From: Annona cherimola
Lineage: Eukaryota > Streptophyta > Magnoliopsida > Magnoliales > Annonaceae
Direction: 5' to 3'
Length of the DNA stretch: 64,000 nucleotides
Assembly: GCA_030490835.1 (NCBI GenBank)
Contig: CM059971.1
Span: 23,119,817-23,183,816 of the forward strand
In this document: positions 34,857-46,433 of the stretch, in pieces
Layout of the letters: every line of letters starts with the position of its first letter
How positions within the stretch are numbered: position 1 is the first letter of the stretch
Translations under genes and position numbers: made by a program
Notes under the pieces: model-generated
Database searches by the model: none
Seen by the model: the letters and a program-made list of their open reading frames with translations, nothing else
Told to the model about the DNA's origin: nothing

Positions 34857-35496
34857 GTGTGTGTTTGGAAAGCGATAAAATTTTTAGATAATAAGTTTTT
34901 AAAATAAGAGAAAATGATATAATGTGATAAAAGTATTGATAAGAAGTAAAAAAAAAAATAAAGCTAAAATAGATAAGTTTATTATATGAGTAATTGTATA
35001 AAAATGATTGAAAAGTAAAACAATTGTATAATAAGAAGTGAAAAATAATTAAAAATATTGTAATAGCCCGAAACCAAATTAAAGATCGAAAAGGGAAAAA
35101 AATTCTTGGTGGTTTATAAGTGGGTCTCAAGTTAAACATAGTGTGATGCGTTTTAAAACTGTGTGGCTAGCTGTTATGCTAGAGCGAGCAATATCACACT
35201 GTGAAGCCTATAGCTTATAGGCCCAATGATCACTTTTCTGAATCTATTTATAAGTGATACTAGAGTGGTTCCCGCACAAGTAAATGTAGTTCGGAGAGTT
35301 GAATCTTAAAAACTCAGGGCTACATGTAGAATGGTTCGAGGACGAATCAGACGGAAGCTAGTGAACTTGTAATAGCTCAGAACTAAATCTCACATTGAAA
35401 AGGAGAGAAAGTTCCTAATCGTTTATAAGTGGGTAGTGAAAAATTTTAATTTGAAAAATTCTGGTTAAAAAAGTTTTGGTGTTGCCAAACATACCC
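34857..35496 (+). mobile_element. MITE, GGTGTGTTTGG family (copy 10), split by a TRIM
   Basis: Starts GTGTGTGTTTGGAAAGCGAT and ends GCCAAACATACCC. The family interior stops at about 35058 and resumes at about 35434. The 375 bp between is the TRIM element at 35059-35433, so the TRIM inserted later. Confidence 0.65.
35059..35433 (+). mobile_element. TRIM-type LTR retrotransposon, 3' LTR truncated
   Basis: TGTAATAGCCCGAAACCAAA at 35059 and TGTAATAGCTCAGAACTAAA at 35368 start direct repeats that both run to 'gtttataagtggg'. After about 195 bp the first LTR is followed by a primer-binding-site-like phrase (TGATACTAGAGTGG, near 35255; compare TGGTATCAGAGC) and about 100 bp of internal sequence. 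The second LTR is present only for its first 66 bp. There are no coding genes. It differs in sequence from the TRIM at 10444-11966 but has the same plan. Confidence 0.65.
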
Positions 35497-35602
35497 TTAA
35501 ATTGTAAAAAGTGATACTCATAGAAAAGTGAAAGTATTATCTATAGGCACGAATTAAACTTCTTATTGGATTTTAAAATTAATGTTAAATTAAACTTGAA
35601 AG

Positions 35603-35775
35603 ATGCATGTGGCCTGGTGGTAACTTAGATTGCCCCCATGCTGGGCGCCCAAGTTTGAAACACCACAGGCATCAAAATTTCAGCAGTGCGTGCTAGTGGC
35701 ATGGGGTGACTGAGCAGGTGGAAGCAGTTTCTCCAAGTGTGTGGAAGTATCCACCGTACGAATAAAAACTGAGAA
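35603..35775 (+). mobile_element. tRNA-derived SINE-like fragment
   Basis: A box A-like TGGCCTGGTGGTAAC is followed by a box B-like AAGTTTGAAACACC 35-40 bp later, then by text common in plant SINEs ('gtggaagcagtttctcc', 'accgtacgaataaaaac'). The match to the box B consensus is weak. Confidence 0.42.
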
Positions 35776-37160
35776 TATTGTTAGCTATATGTTAGTATAT
35801 TGTAAGAAATTTGTAAAAATGTTTCGTAATATATTGTAAGAAATTTGTAAAAATGTTTTGTAACTTAGTTGGAAAAATGTGTTGAGAAGATCATATTCAC
35901 GAAGGGTGTAAAATATCCAAAATATTAAGCATTTGTAAGTTCCTTATTGGCTAGGCATGTTTACTATGCCGAGAGTCGGGTTGGATCATAAAGCTGCGTC
36001 TCAGGTTGAATTTGCAAGAAAGGTTGAGAGACTTCAGCGCGGAGCAAAAGAATATGAATCCATTGCAATAGAGGTTGAGAGACTTCACCGCGGAGCAAAA
36101 ACGGAAGTCCAAAGGTCAGAAATTAATCCACCGAGCAGACTTTTAAAGAGTCGAGCTCATAGAGAGGAAAGTGCCGTAGAGGTTGGAGGAGATGAGGGAA
36201 AGGGATTCGAGGCTTTGTAGGATGAGGATATGAGAGATGACAAGGAAGTTGACATCGAGATTCACGCTATTGAGTCAGTGGCGACGATTCGATCGGAATC
36301 TTTCTAGGATATGCTATGGAAGGAGCAGTGGTTTTGGTTCAATTGCCAGTTCTAGAGGGCTTGGGCGTTGATCTAATGGTCGAAGAAGACAGCTTTAGGA
36401 AGCAGCAATGGGCTATAGTGTCACTGGATGAGTCAGTGACATTGGAGCTGCTGCCATGGCGAGGGGGTGTGACGAAAGGAGAAGGGGGAGGGAGGAAGGA
36501 GAACAGAGGCCGAAGCTATGCGTAGTCGTTGGAGAAGTGGAAGATCGCAGCCGTGTGACCAGTTTGGGAGTGTTTGTATTTTTTCACGCAGCATTAATTG
36601 TGTTGTCAGCACTTGGATTGAAAATTTAATCGGACGACTACGGTGAATTACATAAGATTCAACAGTGGGTAGGAGAGGTCGAAAATGGCATGGATTATCG
36701 GGCGGGCATAAAAAATCATCCCTCTTACGGGTTATGCAACTTTTTTTATATACAATATCTTATTTTTAATCTGATTATTACATATCAAGTCTATGAATTT
36801 TTTTACACTTTTCTTTATGAATTAATCCCATACATCTGTATGGATGTCCTACAATATTCATAAGCGCTTCTAACAGGGAAGAAAACAGCTTCCATAGAAG
36901 ACCTATGCTCCCCCATAACATGCGGCGAGGACAAGGTGGGTCAAAGCCACACGGTTGCATTGAAAATTTTATTTTCAATGCCTCCGTGTATAAATTGCAT
37001 CCCGTCATTGTTCAGCTATCTCAAGTATCTGACTTCCTTTTGTCAAAAAAAAGTATCTGACTTCTATAAAAAAAAATAGTAGCGTACTTTTTTTTTTTAT
37101 TGGAGTATACTTACAACATATCTCAACACATATCACATTCAAAGTTCTAAGACAATTCTA
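35776..37160. other. Intergenic; no gene family recognised
   Basis: A 37-bp direct duplication (TTGTAAGAAATTTGTAAAAA..) lies at about 35798-35865. An 87-codon plus frame (35957-36220) contains the repeated phrase VERLQRGAK / VERLHRGAK from an internal duplication. A 69-codon frame (36316-36525) ends in a GA-rich, Gly/Glu-rich tail. Neither resembles a known family; both may be pieces of a decayed element. Confidence 0.35.
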
Positions 37161-37171
37161 ACAATATTTCT

Positions 37172-37400
37172 AAAGGGAGACCACCAGCTCCCAAATATCA
37201 AGTGAGGAGACCACCAGCTCCCAACCGAACAAGGAGGACCACACATGCCCCCATGGAAATTTTTGGTTCGAAATCCCATGTGGGATTCGAACACGCGACA
37301 GTCGGAATGAAAGTTTTCGTTCCTCGCCCGTCGACCAAACGAGCCCCGCTCGTTTGGCTAGGAACGTACTTTTGAGTTTGAAGTTGCTGCCCATTTTGGC
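37172..37400 (-). mobile_element. tRNA-derived SINE-like element
   Basis: On the minus strand GGGCTCGTTTGGTCGAC (box A-like) is followed about 50 bp later by GTGTTCGAATCCCAC, a very good box B. A 19-bp phrase, GGAGACCACCAGCTCCCAA, is present twice at 37172 and 37206 on the plus strand in the body. Two minus-strand open frames here are chance frames. A decayed tRNA gene is less likely because no cloverleaf can be drawn. Confidence 0.5.
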
Positions 37401-38563
37401 TCACTAGGATGATTTAGTCCATTTATTTGGTTAAAAATTATTTATTTTATTGGATGTACAAAAAGTCATTTTTATTAAAATTATTAGGTGGGCCACGCCT
37501 AATTGTAACCATTTATAATCATTTGTAAATTGTAAAGATCAGTTAGACACATTCACTAATTTGTTGGGAGGTATAGTAATTTATAGAATTATTGATCTAT
37601 ATAACAAGAATATTTTAAGAGGTATAGATATTAACATATTTGAGTGAGTGTTGATCCTGTGGGCCTAGGCTGAGTGCCCGCTCGCCGATCACTATTGGAT
37701 TGCGTAGCAAAAATTTTCATTCTGCCGACTGGAAATTTTATTTTATTTTATTTGAAATGGGTCCCTGCAAAGCTTTGAAAGGGAAAGAAAAAATTTCAAA
37801 AAATAAAAAAATACCCCTCCCATTCGTTCCTCTGTCATGAGATCTCTAGAAACCCAAGCCACGGAAGTTGCTGCATTACTCGAGCTTGTCGCTTCTGCTG
37901 TCCCTCCTGATGACGAGATGCTAGAGCTCACCTCTCTCTCCTCCTTTGTCTCCCTTCCAACCTTATTTGTTGCTTCTTTCTTGTCTGGGTTGCCATTAAT
38001 CTCATTGTATCTGTCTTCTATTAGCATCTCCTTCATCTCCGGCCATTGCATCTATCCTATCTCTCTTGCCCATTTACAAGCCTCTTGGCCCTTTTTTTTC
38101 CAACGGATCTTCATTTCCTTTTTCTTTTTTCTTTTTTTTTTTGGCATAATATCACTATCCATACATATATTTCGATCTGTTATCGGTTACCCAATCCAAA
38201 CTAATCCATCTACGTATCGTACTATACCCCCAATTCATCAAAAGTTGAGATAAGACAACTGCAATGTCTTCGCGATGATGGATGAATAATATCGAACGGC
38301 CAATTGTTGACTGTTGCTAGTAAATCAAAAGGGAAGAAGATGGATTTTCCATGGAGGCAAATTCGTGGTCGGAGTTGAGGTAAACAACGGCTGAGAGATG
38401 GGCTTTGGTATCAGCAGGGAAGATGAAATTGTGATTGGAGCAAAGCAGATTACAAAACGATGTTGTGTGCGTTAAAGGAGATGGTGAGTTTTACGTGGTG
38501 CTCTAGTGGGTGCTATTTTATTTTTCCTTCTCCATTCAAAGCTTTCAGGAACACATTTGAAGA
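37401..38563. other. Intergenic with unrecognised overlapping open frames
   Basis: A 138-codon plus frame (37837-38253) and a 102-codon minus frame (37743-38051) overlap. The minus frame has a Ser-rich, charged sequence (EVSSSISSSGGTAEATSSS) that could be a disordered part of a real protein, but no domain is visible and there is no splice context I can defend. Confidence 0.3.
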
Positions 38564-38848
38564 GGTATTTATTTACACCATAAACATTTTGGACAAAATT
38601 TTCAATCTAAAACTTTTCATTCTTTATAATTATCTTAATTTTTAATTATTTTTTCACTTCTTTCTATACAATTATTCTAGTTTTAAATCACTTATACACA
38701 ATTATTCATATATTTAACTTATCTCTTCTAACTTTATTTTCTTTACTTTCTATTATTACCTCTGTCATATTACATCATTTTCTTACGTTTTAAACACTTT
38801 TATACTAAAAAATTTTCATTAAAAATTTTATCATTTCCCAAACACGTC
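38564..38848 (-). mobile_element. MITE, GGTGTGTTTGG family (copy 11, inverted)
   Basis: The interior reads in reverse ('ctattattacctctgtcatattacatc', 'cattaaaaattttatcatttcc'). The right end is CCCAAACACGTC; the left end is decayed. Confidence 0.6.
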
Positions 38849-39563
38849 TCAAATAAAAAAAAATTTCCATTCAATAATGTAAATTTTTGCCACACAATTT
38901 GATGGTCATCAATAAGCGACGTGTATGATATATAAGTCGAACTTTAATTCATTAAATTTATACTTTTATTAAATAGGTTTTACAAAATATTAAATTTGAA
39001 TGACATTTTACTTTTAAATTTTGTCAAGATAAATTTGTATTGTTGCTTTTAATTGTCTATAGTAATCATATTTTTTAAATCGCTACTTCTATAAATCTTA
39101 AAAATTGCCTTTTATTTTATTTCCTTTATCTAAATAAAACCAACATGACAATACTTATGTGAGTTGCTTATATGAAACTTATCTTCATTGTAACTGTATT
39201 TATTTTTCTCATTCATCCATCATCTTTAGTACTATTTATATTGTAATAGAAATTTTATCATTTGTCAATACCACTGTGCATGGCCTCATCTACAGACGTG
39301 TAAAATGAACAAAAAAATCATTTAATGCTAATTATCAATTTCAAACCCAAAGTTATCTTTATATATGTATTTTAGGCAGATCAAGGAGGTTTGATAAGGG
39401 TCGTACTGTCTGCTTGCTGGTACCAGTCACTTATGGGTTCTTGTGTTTCAACTTGCCTTTCTTTCTTTTTTATGCAGACGTTTCAACTTGTCTTGCAACT
39501 AAAAACAATGACTACATTAATTTTCTTCCCTTTTTTTTTTTTGATAACAAACATGAGAAAACT
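38849..39563. other. AT-rich intergenic DNA
   Basis: Nothing recognised; a T run at about 39530-39541 adjoins the LINE fragment, where the minus-strand LINE would carry its poly-A tail. Confidence 0.45.
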
Positions 39564-40448
39564 CTAACCCTCTTCCCTTTCAAGATGAAAGGGATTAGGG
39601 ATAGAGTTACTCAAACTATGCATTGCTAAAAAGTTGTCCTTACACAATGTTCCCCTAATACACTGAGGTGGGTCACCCCACCAGGACAAATGGTCCTCAT
39701 CAGAGGACAAGACTAATTCCGCCAGGGAATGAGCAACAACATTTCTAAGCCTGAGAACATGGTGAACAGAAATATGGACATAGCTAGTCAGAATAGACCG
39801 AATTTTTGATATAAGGATACCCACCGGAGAAGAAATGGCCCGTTTCAAGGACAACAATTTGCACAGGGTGAGAGAATCAGTTTCAATTTGAGCATACCAC
39901 ACCTTTTGCTGGAGCGCCCAGGTGAGACCTAGCAGAAAAGTCGTTGCCTCCATTAAAAGCGGATCCGTCACACCCCACCGTTTCCAACCATATGCTGCAA
40001 TGAACGAGCCATGTGAATCCCTCATAACCGCTGCATACCCAAAGAACCCCAGACACCCCTTAGTCCGTGCATCCATATTTATCTTCATAAACCCCACTGG
40101 CGGTTTTTCCCATCTGGACACAAGAGGAGAGTCCAATAGGCTCGTATACGATAGCATTTTCGCATTTCTCAGCTGACATAGAAACTCCGCACACCAAGCC
40201 CCCGTATTCTCAAACTGTGGTTGGATACCATCTTCTCTCAACTTGTTCCGTAAGAACCAGACCCTCCAACAGCTTAAAATAAACAGATTCAGGTCCTCAA
40301 TTCTCTCCCTCCGCACCAGAGTCACAACAACCTCCTTTACTGTGGCTCCCTGGGATTCCATCCTTGCCGCTTTCCTGCATACTCCCCCAATCCTATCACC
40401 ATCAAGCTCCCTGGGATTCCATCTTCCCTTTGGTTGTTCTTTAATCAA
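39564..40448 (-). CDS. LINE 3' fragment with open RNase H-like (RVT_3) frame
   Basis: An uninterrupted 294-codon frame. Residues about 1-50 are of uncertain origin. About 55-95 (FILSCWRVWFLRNKLREDG) match the linker found between zf-RVT and RNase H in plant L1-type LINEs. About 118-245 are the RVT_3 RNase H-like domain with its acidic residues visible in KINMDARTKG, LMEATTFLLGL and IETDSLTLC, and the late motif RLRNVVAHSLAEL. The tail WWGDPPQCIRGTLCKDN is shared with the fragment at 23955-24410. RT and endonuclease are absent, so it cannot move by itself. A T run on the plus strand just below 39545 may be the poly-A tail. Its open frame suggests a recent insertion; a host role would be speculation. 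Confidence 0.75.
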   Translation of the reverse strand: MIKEQPKGRWNPRELDGDRIGGVCRKAARMESQGATVKEVVVTLVRRERIEDLNLFILSCWRVWFLRNKLREDGIQPQFENTGAWCAEFLCQLRNAKMLSYTSLLDSPLVSRWEKPPVGFMKINMDARTKGCLGFFGYAAVMRDSHGSFIAAYGWKRWGVTDPLLMEATTFLLGLTWALQQKVWYAQIETDSLTLCKLLSLKRAISSPVGILISKIRSILTSYVHISVHHVLRLRNVVAHSLAELVLSSDEDHLSWWGDPPQCIRGTLCKDNFLAMHSLSNSIPNPFHLEREEG

Positions 40449-40774
40449 TAATCGTAAGTAATTCTTATAAATTTTCTTCTTTAGTGATTTTTAATAATTA
40501 GTCGACAGAAAATAATTTGTCACGTTTGCGCCTTGGTCACATGCATGCAGGTTCTTGGATCTAATAACTCATGGAGTATCGGCGGCAAATATGCCAAACA
40601 TTAGGCTCTAGATTTTCGGCAAAGGACAGAAGAAAGCTACAAATTAGTAAATTGGATTTTATTCGACTGGATCATTATTCAGCTCTGTATTTGTAAGGTT
40701 ACCGTTCTATCCATGTAACCTGCGAAACGCTGAATGAGGCACATGTGCAATGGTAGAAGGAGATATAATATTTA
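40449..40774. other. Intergenic, nothing recognised
   Basis: No exon or repeat signature visible. Confidence 0.4.
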
Positions 40775-41045
40775 TTTATTTTTATAATTAATTATATTTT
40801 TATTTTTTCTTCATAAACATGTTTTTTAAGTGTATTCAATCTAGATACAAAGTTTTGACATTTTACAATATTTTTATGTTTTTTGATTTTTTAAACCACA
40901 TTTTCAAGGGGTAAAAATGACTTAAATGCCTTTGAAATTGGTAATTGTTTTAAAAAATAAATACGTAAAAGTATTGTAAAATGAGGAAAATTAGTATATG
41001 AATTAAATACAATTAGGAAAACTTATTTATGAAAAACCAAATAAA
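40775..41045. mobile_element. Degenerate hairpin MITE relative
   Basis: Left ('cataaacatgttttttaagtgtattcaatc') and right ('gaattaaatacaattaggaaaacttatttatg') halves are inverted relatives around a core 'aaaatgacttaaatgcctttg'. This is the plan of the hairpin family. Confidence 0.45.
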
Positions 41046-42960
41046 ATTAAAATTAACAAAAAAATAAATGAACTTTGTATTTTAGTTTAAAATACATTAT
41101 AGTGCATATTCACAGTAAAAAATTCCACACCTATAGGAACTCCAGTAAGTAATTAAGTGATCATTTTACTTTTATATTTCTCAAAAACTATGACATAATT
41201 AATAATTAAGAAGCATATGTGGGTCGCTTTTAAGTAATGAGAATTGCTTAACATTGTAAATTGGAAATTTTTTTTTTTTCTGGTGTAACTTTCAGAGTCA
41301 CATGATTTAACTCTTGCGATCATGTATTTCAATGCGGACTGCAATGCCATCATTTTCTTTTTTTGTTGGGGATAAATTTAGCAATGCCATCAATTTACGG
41401 ACATGGAAAAGATGGTGATGTACTGTAAGGAGAGATACAGCTATACACCCATGTACATCACTGGAAACGGTAGACCTGTAGACCTTATATACATTCTCAA
41501 TATTTCTTCCTGATCCTTTTAGCATACACCAAGCTTCATTAGCCACTGGTTTTGACAGGATCCTCAATTGGCAGGGGATCCCAAATCTAGACCAGCCTCC
41601 ACAATTTTCATTAGATGAATCCAACTGTAGACTATTAGATTTTTTGGACTTATATATATATAAATAATTATATATACGCTATCATCAATAATAACTAAAA
41701 ATTATAAAGTGATCACGTAAGGTTTATGGACCCAAATTATCTAATAAAGTATGGATCTTTTATGAGTAAATACCATATTACCTATTTTCTAATTTCTATT
41801 TTTATAATGGGCTAAATTATAAATTAAAAAGATGGGTACGCTACATACGGTTGTGGTCTCCGAATTCTGCATCTTTTAGGATTTCTTTTCTAATATCTTA
41901 TCTTTAAAAAAAGAAGCTGTCTTTTCTAGAAAATGACTAGAAAACCTTCGAATTTGATAACAACTACTCTTATAAATTTAGGTACGCTTCCATTTATAGT
42001 TTTATTTTCTTGGTGATTTAACCTGGAGTATCCTGAGGTGATTAATGTTTTAATCAATAAGATTTTTCCAATAAGCGGTATCAGAGTCATTCTTCATGTT
42101 TAATCATTAAGAGATTTTTGATTTTTCGTAATTGTTATTTTTGCATGAATTCGGATATGTATACATGTTGTAATAATTTTTGAATTTTTCATATAATGTT
42201 ATTTTGATTAGCTATATGCAATTGACGGCATGCTCATTAAAACCCACTTTAATTTCTGCTCTTGAAAACATGCCGTTGAGAATTAGCCGGACACACATTA
42301 TATTATGTATACATGCTGTTGAAAACACACATTTATGTCGTCACAGATTAATGGCTGCCGTCACGGATTGCTGCCACTCTGTCTGTTTTAACCATGGCCA
42401 AATCGCTAAGTGTTTGTCACCGGAATCCATATCGGCAACGGCAGCTAGTAGCCGGACAACCTGAAACTTGCGTCCAAAATAGTTTTTTGTGACAAGCGTG
42501 AACGGCTGGGTGTTGACAGACCAAACGGGCGATGCTGGACCATTTGGCTCGGCTGCAGCAGCAGCTAATAGAGCTAGTGTTAGGATGGGTGGTTTCTGGC
42601 TTTGGGAAGAAGATGAAAGGAGAAGTTGCACAAAACCCCCTTGGCCAAAGGAGATTATAGAAAAACACCTTAGCCAGATGTGTTTTACGAAAGGGTCCCC
42701 TTACTGTCTATTGTGAAATGGGTTTAGGCTTGTGCCAAGCCTGCGGGCTTCAATCTCCAATTGGCCCTGAGCCAGCTCTGTTGCTTCTGGGCAGGTCTGT
42801 TTCACAGACCCAGCAGTAACAGCCCAGTTCTTAAGCCCATCACAAGTCGGCCCATAAGCTTTGGCCCAACCTTAGCCTAAGTCTAGCCAGGGCCACTATT
42901 ATTACAGATATCAAATTCAACGAGGCCCAACTTGCGTGCTCCTTTTGCTTATGGGCTTAT
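41046..42960. other. Intergenic; one exon-like stretch on the minus strand
   Basis: On the minus strand, 41600-41470 reads CGGWSRFGIPCQLRILSKPV and continues ANEAWCMLKGSGRNIENVY before a possible donor. It looks protein-like, but I do not recognise the family. 42470-42660 has overlapping frames on both strands in a GC-richer patch. 42730-42900 is rich in GGCCCA/GCCCAA phrases of unknown origin. Confidence 0.3.
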
Positions 42961-42964
42961 TGGA

Positions 42965-43150
42965 TAATGTGAGCAGAAAATTTAGAGCACTTCTTTTAAT
43001 GTCTTCAAACATGAATTGCCACCATCCTCGACCAGTAACGTTCCACATCATTCCGTGTATTCCGACTCTACGTTCGGGTGAAGGCATGGGAGTCTTCTAG
43101 ATCGAACTCTTCAACGATAGTAGTAAATAACATTGCTGATCCCATGTGGC
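42965..43150. repeat. Segmental-duplication block F, copy 1
   Basis: 'agaaaatttagagcacttcttttaatg', 'catcctcgacc' and 'acgttccac' recur at 50715-50870 and 55845-55950, and in part at 58430-58480. Together with the block at 43440-43560 ('cctgttagagaagcatgg') they are shared flank sequence of the duplicated array. Confidence 0.6.
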
Positions 43151-43440
43151 CGGGGCGCATGGGATGGGACCTGTTTTTTTATTTTATTTTATTTTTTTAT
43201 AAACACATAAAATTAGGTATATTTAACTTATGAATCAAAATTTACCATTTTTGGATACATTTAAGTATTTTTTATTTTTAAATAAGGTGATATTTTCATA
43301 ATTTTTAAAAATAAAAAATACTTGAATGTATCCAAAAATGGTAAAATTTAATTTATAAATTAAATATGCTTAGCTCTTCATGTTAAAAAAAAAATACTTT
43401 GAAGAGTACCATGGCCGAATGCATACAATCAACCCTCCTA
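43150..43440. mobile_element. Hairpin MITE of the MULE-like type
   Basis: 'aatcaaaatttaccatttttggatacatt' at about 43234 pairs with 'gaatgtatccaaaaatggtaaaattt' at about 43323, and the outer 'aggtatatttaac' pairs with 'aaatatgctta'. The element inserted next to duplication block F. The outer GC-rich ends ('gcgcatgggatggg') are not clearly matched on the right. Confidence 0.5.
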
Positions 43441-43574
43441 TTTTATTTATTTGTTGCATCATCCTGTTAGAGAAGCATGGACCATTTCATCCGTTAGGGC
43501 GTCAGATTCGAGACCTTGTTTCATTGTTAAAGTGCAAAGGAAAATAAATCCAACGAATTGACTAAGGGGTTGTT

Positions 43575-43640
43575 GGAGTCTAGTCAAAAAGTCCATTGAG
43601 TCTAGTCAAAAAGTCCATGAAGTCTAGTCATTTGGCGTTG
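43575..43640. repeat. Short tandem repeat, AGTCTAGTCAAAAAGTCCAT
   Basis: Three copies of a unit of about 22 bp in a row; related wording ('gtcgatcgagtctagtcaaa') is at about 47810 and 56020, within the same duplication array. Confidence 0.7.
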
Positions 43641-43681
43641 ATTATGGAGTCTACGCCCAATCCTAGTTAACCGGGTGTTAC

Positions 43682-44320
43682 CATTGTTGTCATAATCTAA
43701 CCGTTAGTTGAATCGTTTTTATTGCTGGTTCAGGTTTAACAAATTCATCCGTTGGTCCAACTCATTTTGAACCGTGTTGTTGATATAATATAAATATAAT
43801 ATGATAACTAAATTTATTATTTCAATTGATTGAAAATTTAAAAATATTAATTATAATGCTTAAAATAAACTAATGACAAAATGATTAATTAAATAAATTA
43901 TGATGGATTGATTTTTAAACATGTATGATTTACTTAAATTAATTCACTTTAACATGACATGTCTTATTTCCAGACTCCTATCTTTATTTAATTATATATT
44001 ATATATTTATACTAGCACTATGTGAAAAAAAATGCACGCTCTTTAGAGTTCAAAAGGCATCTTACTAATTTCAAATAAGCTTGATTCAAAAGGAAAATAA
44101 CAGTGTGCATTGTTTTTTGTGAAAAAGTCATTCACTAGAATTTGCATGTCCGCAAACCGACCTGTGGTTCTGCGTTTTTTGCGGTCGAACCGGACGGATA
44201 TTTCAGTTTCAATGGTTTTTGGCTAAAGCAAAAAACCGCAGCTGAACCGAACAGTCTCTTTACAGGTTCACGGTTGAAATAGTTCGAACGGGCAGTTCGG
44301 TTACGTATTTAAAACACCTG
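43682..44320. mobile_element. Degenerate hAT-like element
   Basis: The left end CATTGTTGTCATAATCTAACC resembles the end of the element at 16970 (CAATGTTATCAGAACCG). The right end reads 'TTAAAACACCTG', and the subterminal parts carry 'CGAACCGGACGG' and 'GCTGAACCGAAC' phrases. The flanks ggtgttac and ggtgtcat agree at 6 of 8 positions. Non-coding. Confidence 0.5.
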
Positions 44321-44653
44321 GTGTCATGAGTGTTGTATCGGAAGGCCGGTCACGATGTAACCGCATTTGGGGGCAGCCATGCGTTCGGCCGCATCCCATT
44401 ACTCCTCTATAAAATTATCTTATTTATTTAGAGTGAAATAGGGGAAGATTAAGAAAAAAATACTGTTATATGTTGAGATATGAAAAATGATATTTGAAGA
44501 GGAATACTTCCTTATTTTTTTGGAGCGGATAGGAGAAGGTTATCAAGAAATACTGTTGTGTGTTAAGAAATAAACAATGATATTAAAAAAGAAAATATAA
44601 TTGCAAAAATTTTAAAAATAGAATATTATGTATCAAAAATTTTAAAAAAAGTC

Positions 44654-44900
44654 TCACCACATCTCTTTTTTGTTCACCCATCTTGAATATGTTTACTATC
44701 ATATATGGTTGTGGCCTCGCCAAGTTTCACTCTCGATGGATTGACAAAAGTGTCATCCATGTTCAGTTAAGTCTATTTCATTTAGCAATTGAATATTTGT
44801 CAGGTAAGCGTCAAAGGCTTAATATTTTTTCAATAAACTGTTTCTTACTATAAGTTGAAGTTGAAATGTTGAGTTTGGAATAAGCAAGATGATTTTCATT
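44654..44900. repeat. Segmental-duplication block A, copy 1
   Basis: The phrase from 'ctcaccacatctc' through 'ggttgtggcctcgccaag' to 'gaatattagcaaggtgattt'-like text is repeated at 51250-51505 and 53033-53290 in the same orientation. Non-coding in all copies. Confidence 0.65.
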
Positions 44901-44904
44901 GTAT

Positions 44905-45115
44905 TTGTTCAACTATAAAATTGTTTTCTGCATAATTATCCTATGTTTATTTACACTTTCATATATTTTTACACATTATTTTACTTTTTAATCATTTCTA
45001 CACAACTAACCTATTTATTTTAACTTTATTCTCTTTACGCTTCCTTATTATTCTATTATATCACTTCATATTTTTTATTTCAAAAAATTTTATATCGAAA
45101 TTTTATCACCCTAAT
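44905..45115 (-). mobile_element. MITE, GGTGTGTTTGG family (copy 12, ends lost)
   Basis: Only the family interior remains ('tttttaatcatttctacacaactaacctatttattttaactttattctctt'). Terminal repeats are not visible. It interrupts the A block, which continues at about 45115. Confidence 0.45.
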
Positions 45116-45554
45116 GTCAAATCTAATTAAAATTTTTTTTGACAGCTTTCATAAACAACAAAAAATTTCTTTATCAGCAAAGAAAATATATGCAACTCAA
45201 CTAACCAACTGAGAATCAATCGCAAAGAATAGTGTTTCCTTAACCACTAAAAAATATTAGTGAGAAAAAATTCTATTGCCTATGATAATACTTGAATAAA
45301 TAAATCAAAATTTTAGTTACCAAGATGGACAAACCTTGAACTATTGGCAACTAAGTTTTTTTAATAGTTGTTACATGAAATATGCGACAAATTATTATCA
45401 ATAAAAAATTTCTTTTGTAAACACAATAAAAAAATTTTAGCAACCACATTTTTTCCTTTTTAAACAAAATTTTAATAGTATATTCATCTGGTTTGAAATT
45501 AATAATATTTTTTATTATAAACAAAAATAATTTAAACAAATATATATATATCAA

Positions 45555-45900
45555 ACTTGATTTAAAAAGTTTTAAAAAGTTTTATGTTTATCCAAATTAT
45601 ATTAATTTCTCAACTAAATATAACATGTTTGATGTGTTGGGTGATTTTAATTTCTTAAAATTATATTAAGGTAATAAGTTTTACTAAAATCAAATATGAA
45701 CATAAGTTTTATCTAAAAGAAGCATAAAATGAAAATTGTTAATACAACATCTAAATACCCTAAACAATCATGCTTATGTGGATAAGTAATTCTATTAAGT
45801 ATTATTACATCCTAATGCATCTATAAGTTGTTCAAATGCTTTTTATAATTTATACATTATTATATGTATTTTTAATCAAATATGACCTATTTAAGATCCC
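45555..45900. repeat. Segmental-duplication block B, copy 1
   Basis: Matches 54515-54855 for about 350 bp in the same orientation ('tcaaacttgatttaaaaag', 'aattatattaaggtaataag', 'gtggataagtaattctatt', 'atgcatctataa'). Confidence 0.7.
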
Positions 45901-46433
45901 AACTATGTTAATTTACTTTAATCCATTAAATAAAATGTTAAAATATTATAAAATTACATATAAATTTTACATTATGTGGCTTGAATACTGTAGAGATTGT
46001 TTAGATGCTAAGAGTTTGTCCCCAAATAAAAGGGACGAGGATGAAATGAAACTTTTATTAAAAAATGCTTTCTTCGTTCCCAAAAAATAACAACCTACTT
46101 TCTTATTGTTAATGTAACTTTTCTCATTTTAATATAATTTTTTCATTCCCAGAACATGTAAGAACTTTCAATTAATAAGCAATTAATAATGAAAATTCAT
46201 TAGTAAATACAAAATTATATATTTTTTGAAGTGAGGTGAGCATTTGAAAATAAATAGTTATTTATATCTTGGTTAGAATTTTTAAATGATTTTAATTGTA
46301 TGACCAATGTGAATCTTTAAGTGAGATGAATTTTTATTCCTACAATATTCATGACGATGAAACTAATGAATGATCGTCTGCATGGCCCATTTTCCAAACA
46401 TTGTAAATATTACACTGACTCAATTGGATACAT

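Noticed and set aside
37230..37350. tRNA gene on the minus strand
   Set aside because: A good box B is present, but no cloverleaf with paired acceptor stem and anticodon loop can be drawn; a SINE-like element explains it better.
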